Source: Arctopsyche grandis (Eukaryota > Arthropoda > Insecta > Trichoptera > Hydropsychidae). From it: a stretch of DNA of 64,000 bases. The notes beneath the pieces are model-generated. The model had not been told where the DNA came from. It made no database searches and saw only the letters and a list, made by a program, of their open reading frames with translations. Below, one piece after another: positions 35,801 through 44,800 of this stretch. The position numbers and the translations under genes are program-made. How positions within the stretch are numbered: the first letter of the stretch is position 1; the number at the start of each line of letters is the position of its first letter. Where the stretch lies: NCBI RefSeq assembly GCF_051622035.1, contig NC_135356.1, forward strand, positions 12,944,079 through 13,008,078. The letters run 5' to 3'.

Positions 35801-38800
35801 GTGATTTCGCCCTAATAGTTTTGCACACGCAAAAAAACCGCTAGCATGCTTAGTCTGTGCCGTCTCGATTTTTCCAAAACTCGCCCCCCTGAAGTGTTTT
35901 CGGTGGTATTTTATTCTTGTACAAGCTGAACCCGGCATGCGTTGCAATGCCACAATAACGCATGCAATTCCCGTTCCTGTTCTCGTTCCCGTTCCCATTT
36001 GTCGGAAAAACGCAGGTAGCGAAAACATTTGAAATTATTCAATTATTTGTTTATTTTACCCTAAAAAACACTTGAAATTATTGCGTTGCAATGCCATTCA
36101 TTCCCGTTTTTCCCGTTTCCGTTCCTGTTTTTGGCCGATTTTTTTTTACAGTAATCTTTCATGCATACAACAAGTTCTGAAAGTTCCATCGTAATCAATA
36201 ATAATCAATTCTTTGGTTTAGGAGCCTATTCGAGACAGACAGACAGACAGACATTGATTTATATATATATAGATATAGAAGATGACATAAGTTTGACACT
36301 GATCGATAGCGATGTTTCCCATATTTGAAGAAATGTGCGAGAAAATTGTCAAAATAATAAAATCGTACGAATTAACAATTACCTGAGGATACGGATATAA
36401 TTACCTGAGGATACGCTCAGTCCAAAAATCACCCCATAGAGTGTTTTCGATGATATTTTATTATTGTATCGACATAGGTTTGACAGTGATCGATAGCGGT
36501 GATTCCCACATTTGAAGAAATGTTTGAGAAACTTAATAAGATCGTACGAATTGACAATGCCATGAGGATACGCCCATTCACAGCTGTAGTCTACCTGGGC
36601 GTTCCGTGCCTTACTATTCTGTGTGTGCGCCTTTCTTAGTTTGTACTTTTTACCTTCTATCACACTACGATTATTCGATTTCGCGGTGTCGAATATGGCA
36701 TTGGTTTTTTATATGGAAATTATTTTCATTAGGCACCACTGCTTACTGATATTTTTATTCCTACAATAACGAACCAGATTACTTGTATATCACTAATAGT
36801 CCGGTGCACTTATTCGTGTACTTGATAAATATCGTCTAACGGAATTTAAGCTCAATTAAACTTAGCCCTTTATATAATAAGATATTGTCATTTTTAAATT
36901 ACATAACAAGGCTTACTACATGTTACATATGCCGGCTTATTTTAAACATACGTTTCGTTTCCTGATTTCAGGCTGATATCATTCGAGCAATACTGAAAAA
37001 AGAGTTGGATCTTTCAATAGTGGAAGTGACCGACGAGAATGCCAAACTCGAAGGCGGAGATGTTCTTTTCACAGGTATTAAAAATTTCATAATGATTTAT
37101 TTGTATGTATAATAGATACCCTGTCATATTTGCATTATGAGTGATGTATTTTTTTTTTGTGATGATGCTCATCGTTGTATATATTATAATATATTTATTC
37201 ATACATATATTGTATACCTTGATAGAATATTTATTCAAAGCGAAACTTCAACGAGAGAAAGCCGTCTTCGATGATAGATTCATCCGAAACCATAATAAAA
37301 CTGAGCGACTCTTAACCGAGTGTCGACAAGTCATCTATGGCTAGTACAAACTAGTTTATGACAAATTTTATTTCTTAATCGCTCCACTTGAAATTTTTCT
37401 GCACTTTTGATCTTTCAACTCTAATTTAATTCGAATTCAATTGGCCCAGTTCAAAGTGTATAATAATATAAAAAGTAATCATGTCATAAATAATTTTCAA
37501 TTTTGATTCTTTGTTACAATTATTAATTTCTGTGGCGAAATAGAAAAGCTAGTTTTTATTTTAGTAATTTTGCTTGATTTGGTCAGTAAATATATTGGCA
37601 ATATTTCATGTGTTTGGCTGTATTAGTCACCGATTGATTGACTATTTTATATTTGTCAAAGAATTACTTAAAATCGGAAGCAGTTTGTTGTTCATTTTGT
37701 TTTGTATGGTACTCTACGAATTTTTGCTCAAGTTACTGTCCACTTAATTTTTGTCGAATTAGAAAAAAATAGTATGTACATACATATATGTAAATGATAG
37801 TAAACGGATTATTCCGCAAAAAGCGATCTCGCGCACGTCACTAAAATCTCGACCACGGAATATCTGGCACTCGAGTTCTCGTTAGTACAATATTTCGCAT
37901 GGGTAGCTTTCGATTTATGGAGTTTTTGGTTGCCAGATGTTCCGTGATCGAGATTTTAGTGACGTGCGCGAGAACGATTTTTGCGGAATAATCACCGAAC
38001 CGTAATTGATATACCAAAATCGATATTGTTCAGTGATCATAGAACTATTTCAAATTAACCATACATATACATATGTTCATATATATCATCATCGTTCACA
38101 GTCATTCACCATCCGCTGCTGGATGAAAGCCTCCAACACGCTTCTATTCGCCTCTGTTTTGAGCAACTCTCGTCCATCTCATTCCACACATGTTTCTAAT
38201 TTCATCCACCCATCTCCCCTGTGGCTTTCCTTATACCCTTTTACATTCTCTCGTGTACCATTCGAGCACGGGTCTACGTGACGAGCCAGAATGTTTAATT
38301 ACAGAAAACACAAATATCGGAAGGCAAAGCTCGAAAATCGAAAGATCTTAAGTCGAAAGATCAAAAAAAAGGGTACATGGTAAACGGTACATACTCACGT
38401 ACATAATCACTTAATTTGCGCGAGCAGGATACAACAGGAACAAGAGGAACAGGCTTTTCGTCCCGTATTCTGCGCGCGCACATTAATACGGGAGGAAAAG
38501 CCTGTTCCTGTTGTAATCCTGCTCGCGCAAATTAAGTGATTATGTACCGTTTACCATGTACCCTTTTTTTTGATCTTTCGACTTAAGATCTTTCGATTTT
38601 CGATCTTTGCCTTCCGATATTTGCGTTTTCTGTAATTGAACATTCTGGCTCGTCACGGAGACCGTTCGAGCACTTTCATCCATCTATAGTCGTTCTTCTA
38701 GCTACGTCATCTGTCATCTGCAGAGAAAATTTCTGCGCTATCTCTATATGAGAGAGTTTGGGCGCTATCCCTATTTTTTCACACTAAGTTTGTCATGGGC

Positions 38801-41800
38801 TCTTTGGGCTGTGACTCCTAAGAAACGCTCAACTCGGTAAACTTTTTCTAAAAATCCTATTGGGCGAATGTCACCTTCCTGAATTTCTGTTTAGCCTCAA
38901 ACTTCGGGTACTTGGGAAGCTGAGAGAATCTCGCTCCAGAACTCTGTTTCTGCCAATTCGGGCCAGAACTAATGTGTTTTATGACTCGCCCCTTTCAAGA
39001 GCCATTCAACTGCTTAACCTGCTGTCTGAGGATCTTGATGTTTTTACTGCATCATACAGTTCTGTCGGGCAACATATTTTGAATGGTTCCTAGCTGCATA
39101 TTTACAATTCCACTTTATTTTAAGTGTGTGTGTGCATATGTGTTTGTGTGTATGTACATATGTTTTTTTTCTGATTTATTCAATGATTATTACTTTTTTT
39201 TTGTAATTTGCCAGGAAGGCGCATTGAGTTTACCAGTTAGGCCTTCCTGTTAAAAACATATAAATAAAATAAAATTTCAATTTCTTTATTTTAACCATTA
39301 CATCAACTACCTTTGTCATACTTATAATCAGGGCTGTGGAGTCACTTCAAAATACATTGACTTTAATGGTGACTTTTACCTTATGCTTCGACTCTTGACT
39401 CCGACTTTGATTTGAACGATTTTAGTTAGATCGACACTTCTTGCCAACATACATACAGCAGCAGTCACATAAAACGGAACGCTTAAGCGAAACATGTTTT
39501 TGCGTGAAATTTCGGTAATCTTATATAAAACCAAAACCGAAAGTCATTTAAATGATAGGTTGTATCATAGTGCATTCGTGTAATACCAAACGTGAAAATA
39601 AAAGGTGATAAAGATGAGTTGGGGAGAAATTTAATGGAGGGCAGATTTTACGACCGTGCGTTGACTTCACGGTTAAATGAAATTTGAAATGAAAATAGCA
39701 CTATACATATACATTTTTAATTTTATTACAGTCACATATTATTATTTACAACTTATAAAAAAGAAATTAATATTTTGTAGCGGCTCCTTTCGATTTTATA
39801 ACTTATTTTATTCGGTTTGGCATAGAATCTACTAAAGTTTTTAAATTTTCGATTGGGTGGTCTTTGTACCATATCTTTTCTATTATTTCTTTCAACGATT
39901 TAAGAGTAGAAACATTGTTTTTCCTTATCCTGTACTTGATACACATCCATAAATTTTCGATTGGATTTAAATCGGGACTATTGCCAGGTCATGGTAGTGT
40001 CTTTATACCCATTTCTTGTAAATAGTCCCGAACTTAAAAAAAAGTAAAAAAAAAATTTCAGTTTTTTTATTGAAATTTTATAATTTATATTCAATGCTAT
40101 CAAATAAAATGAATACTCACCAATTTAGCTCGATGACAAGGGGCAGAGTCATCTTGAAAAATTATATCATCGGAATATGAAAGGTGGTTTTCCATCGATG
40201 GGACAAAGCTTTCTTCTAAAATTTTTTTATATTTTTTTCCATCGATGGCACCTTGTAGAAACTCCAATTGTCCAATGTTATGGTACGAAAAGCATCCCCA
40301 GACCATTTGACTTGGAAGATCCTTAACAGTTTTAAGGGTACAATTTTCATTATACCTTTCGCCAACTTTCCTTCGGACATACGGAAAACCATCAGGACTA
40401 TAGAGGTTAAACTTTGATTCGTCGGAAAGTATCACTCGTTGCCAATCTGATGGACTCCAATTTTCATGTGCTTTCGCCCATTCCAATCGATTGTTTTTCA
40501 TTCTCTTGGTTAGTAATGGGTTTTTTTGCAGCTTTCCGACCGTACAGTCCAGCTTCTCTGAGTTGCCTTCTTACTGTTGAGTCGCTGATTTCCATGGAAA
40601 ATTGTGAAGATACATCTGTTCTTAATTCTACAGCAGTTTTGAATCGCTGCTGTAAAGATAATCTGGTTATTACACGGTCTTGCCTCTCCGATGTGCATCT
40701 TTTCAGTCCGGTCCCCTTCTTACGATCAAAACTTCCAGATTCTCTTTTTTTTTCCAGTAATCTCGAAACAGTCGATATAGAACATCCCATTTTCTTGGAA
40801 ATTGACCGAAAGGAAAATCCTGAACTCGCCAATGTCGCGATTTTTACACTCTTCTGCAATGATAACTGAGCTCGTTTTTTCATGTTGACGTGTTAAAATT
40901 CGAATTTGATGCTTTCTCCTCGAAAACCCACACTAAACTGAACTCAAATCTTAGAAAACAATCATATTTAGAATATTTGGTCGTTAAAAACCCTACACAT
41001 AAAGGGATAATCCTTTAATGGCTTCGAAGTCGTAAAATTCACAAGCGTTCCGTTTTATGTGACTGCCGGTGTATATAAAATAAGACCGATTTTCAATATA
41101 TAAAAAATTAAATGAATTAAAAAAATCAACAAATTGGGTTACAATTGACATTTAACCCAATTTATTGAATTATGTATTGTTAATAAAATAGGTATAAATA
41201 AAAGTAAGTACATTCATAGTGTATGTGTATTAATTTCGTACACAAAAAAAATCGATTTAATAAAAAAAATGAGAGTAAAAACGACAATAAAAAAGTATGA
41301 TATATATTGAAAACAATCGGTTTTCACCACAACACATCAAAATACATATGTATGTACAATTCAACGATTTTATTTATAATGATGATTTTTATAAATAAAT
41401 TATTAAATTTCAATTTATTAGTGGATTTACTTCAATAAAATTGGAGACTCTAGTTGACACATACCCTAATATAGGAGTTCTTAACCTTTTTGCATTTCTG
41501 GGCGCATTTGAGATTTAGTAGAATAGTGAAGGGCGCAGGTCAGATTTTTAAAAAACAAGATATAAGTAGATATTTATTTTTTTATTATTGCTCCCTGGAA
41601 AGCTTTGCATATATGCCTTATACAATTAATTAAGGAAAATAATGAAAAAAGGAGTCGTAGTGGGTTGATTTTTTACGACTACCACTCCACTTGAAATTCT
41701 ACGACTTCGTGACTCCGACTCCAAAGCCTTGCTTCTGCGGCATGTGTTCCGTTTTCTATTTTTCCTCGTTAAGCAACCATACAGCGTTCCATATTTTGAA

Positions 41801-44800
41801 TGCAATGGACTTATTGTTCATTAATATATTATAATTCAGATTTCATTGTGTAATTTTTATTAGAATTTTATTTTATTATATTAGGTCTTTATATCAAAAC
41901 TTTAACTTTAGTTTCGACGAAGTACATAAAACGTGGCATAAAAATGAGTCGATTCAATATAAATATGTATGTGTATTTTAGTTAGTATTATTTTAAGATT
42001 TTCAGTATCTGTTTGTGATTTTTTTAAATGAAATAATCGGCCACACTTTTTTCTCTGTATATAAGATTCGTTGATATAGTTTTTGTGATGTTTAGCCGAC
42101 GAAATCGTTTGAACACATTGCCTATGGTTTCCCCATGAACAAATATTTATCCAACAAGAGCATAAGATCAGAAAATCCCGTCCAGTTTCGTCCAACAGTT
42201 TTAACCCCAAGTACGGCCATCTGGATTGTTTCCACAGTCGACTTATTAATATACTGTTATTGGTGGTTTAGATTGGTTGGATCTGAATATTTCATTTTTA
42301 TTTCTCTACTTCTTGGTTTTTTCCCAAAAAATGTACATACATATATGATTTTAAATTCGAAACAATTTAAATTTTGGACTTTTAACTAATCTTTTTTTTA
42401 TTATATGTTTCAGGAAAAGAATTTTTCATTGGTTTATCACAAGGAAGTAATGAAGCAGGTGCACGAGCTGTTGCAGCCGCCTTCCCGGAGTATCCCTGCA
42501 CGCCCATCAAGGTAATGGAAGTTCCGACAGAAAGCGATGCGCCTAGACCCCTATTGAGATCTCAACTAATCCAGCAGGATCAGGTGGAAAGATTTAGCTA
42601 TGGGAATGATCAGTAATGGAAAACATGTTACCTGAGCTGCTTCGATACACGCCAATACCACATCCACACCATTAAGCCACGGAAGAAATTTGAACCAACG
42701 AGTTTGAATCAGCATAGTTTATAAAAGATCCAACTCATACAAGCAATATTGAGTGACGATCGACAATTCGATTTCTTTCTTTTTGTACAATGTGAAGTTT
42801 GGTTTGTGATTCCGTTTTGGTTTGATTGTATGTACCACGAAATCAAATTATTTCCTATATAGACTTACATAGTGATGTATGTATATTATTCTGCTGAAAG
42901 CCAGTCTGAAGAGGATGTAGTTATTTAATATATGTAGTATAATTTCAGCAAGTAAAATCTCTTCACCGTTCTTTCATCCAATTGTGTAGCACGCTAACTT
43001 TTGCTCGCAGATCTCAACTGTGCTGAAACGAATCCCAAACTCGCTGGTCAAATTTATGTCCAATTTACATTTTGGCCGTTTTATATTATAGTTTTTTATG
43101 ACACCGAGAGCTGAGCCCAAAAGCGCATTTCAACGCTTTGTTGCACCGTGATTACCGTCGATTGTGCTATTACGATTCGAGCCCATGTTCATTATGCTTA
43201 TTGCATATTGGTTTATTTTTAGAAAAGTAATGCTGTCGTTCAAAACCGAAATTTAAAACTATGTCAGTATGTGAAGAAAAATATCTACAATACTACTAAT
43301 TTTTTTTGATATTTTGTATTAAAATTTTATAAAGGTTTAATTAAGTTTGTATATTTAATTTATTTTTTGATGTTTAATTTATTTGTGAACGACATGCACT
43401 CTTTATTACGTAAGCATGTGATGTAAGCGGTGAGTATGGATTTTTAGATAGCTTTCCACTGATTTATACCGGCTAGTTTGATTTACATACTTTTTCAATG
43501 CATTTTTATTTTTTTTAGATTAAAATTTTGTTACTTTTTTGCATAATGACATTGAAATAATGTAGTGTTCTATTATATAAATGCAAATGTGTTATGCACG
43601 GCAATATGTAAGTGCACTTTAATTAATAGTTATTTTTGTTTCCTCTTAAAGTTGGAGCTTAAGTGAATGAGGTCAATATATTATGAATTACAATTTTTAT
43701 ACATTTTGCTTTATTTTTCATACAAATCGATAGGAATCTTTCAGTGCAATTGTTGTTTATTGATTGTGCATTATTTTTGCTTGTTTTATTCACACCGACC
43801 GAGTTTGATGTTGCCTATATATTTAGTTTAAATGTAATAACTAGAGGCCAGACGTTTCATTGTAAACATTCCCAAAATTATATGTTTCGTACTCCATCAA
43901 CTTAAAATACATTTTTGTATATGCAATAATCAAGAAGGAGAAGGGCTTGGAAAATGTGACATTACAAAAGCAATAAAATATATAATATTCTTTTTAAATA
44001 TAATATTTGTATTATATCATAATTTTCGGTAGTTCTTCAGCTTTCCCTTCAATGAAGGAAGGAGGGGGATATAAAAAATACCTAAAATTGTTTGATTTCA
44101 TTCATGGGCTATTTACTGTTTTTATAAATATTTTAAATTCTTAAGCATGTCATATAGACAATTTTTTTATTTCATGAAACTTACATTTTTAGAAGAGCAT
44201 ATTTTTATTCATTTTTAAAAAAATTAAATTAAAGCAAATAATCATTACAATTTAAAATGAGAAAATAAAATTTCATTTTCATATACATATGTAAACATTT
44301 GATTCACATTGAGAAATTGATAAAATTCTAAAAAATTAGCCAGCAGCAAAGCTTGGTGGTTGCGTTAATTCTATCGGCTGCCTGGTTGAGTGGTTGGGTT
44401 CGATCATGTGGTTTGACCTGGATTGAAAATAATTTATTCCGGGTATTATCTGCAGTGTTGTTGATCAGACTTGGATATTTGTGACTCCAAGTCGATCGTT
44501 TCTTACCAGAGTTTTCCAATTTATCTGATTTAATTGTTGAAATGGTTCTTCAACAAATTGGCAAACGCCATTCTACCCACTATATCACCATTCTGTTTGA
44601 ATATGAATTCAAAATTTTAATTTAATACCGTTTAAGTACAAGTTTAATACCATATATGTCGCTCAAGAGCAACCCGATAATGGTATCTTGGGAAAATATA
44701 AAATTGGTTCTATCAGCCATGCCGCCCTACCCAAGTAAACATATCATTTTGGGTCCAACGTTTAAGTCCGGACTCTAAATACGACTATGCAAGTATGTCA

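Larger units (their letters stand above)
39329..41731. mobile_element. Repeat with CAGGGCTGTGGAGTC ends, split by a Tc1-like element
   Basis: Left end CAGGGCTGTGGAGTC and right end GACTCCGACTCCAAAGCCTTG are roughly inverted. The right part matches 24,770-25,085. The Tc1 element at 39,456-41,071 lies inside. No exact target duplication is visible at the outer ends (CTTATAAT versus CTTCTGCG). A fragment beginning GGAGTTCTTAACCTTTTTG (41,476) is a further nested hAT-like scrap. Confidence 0.55.
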
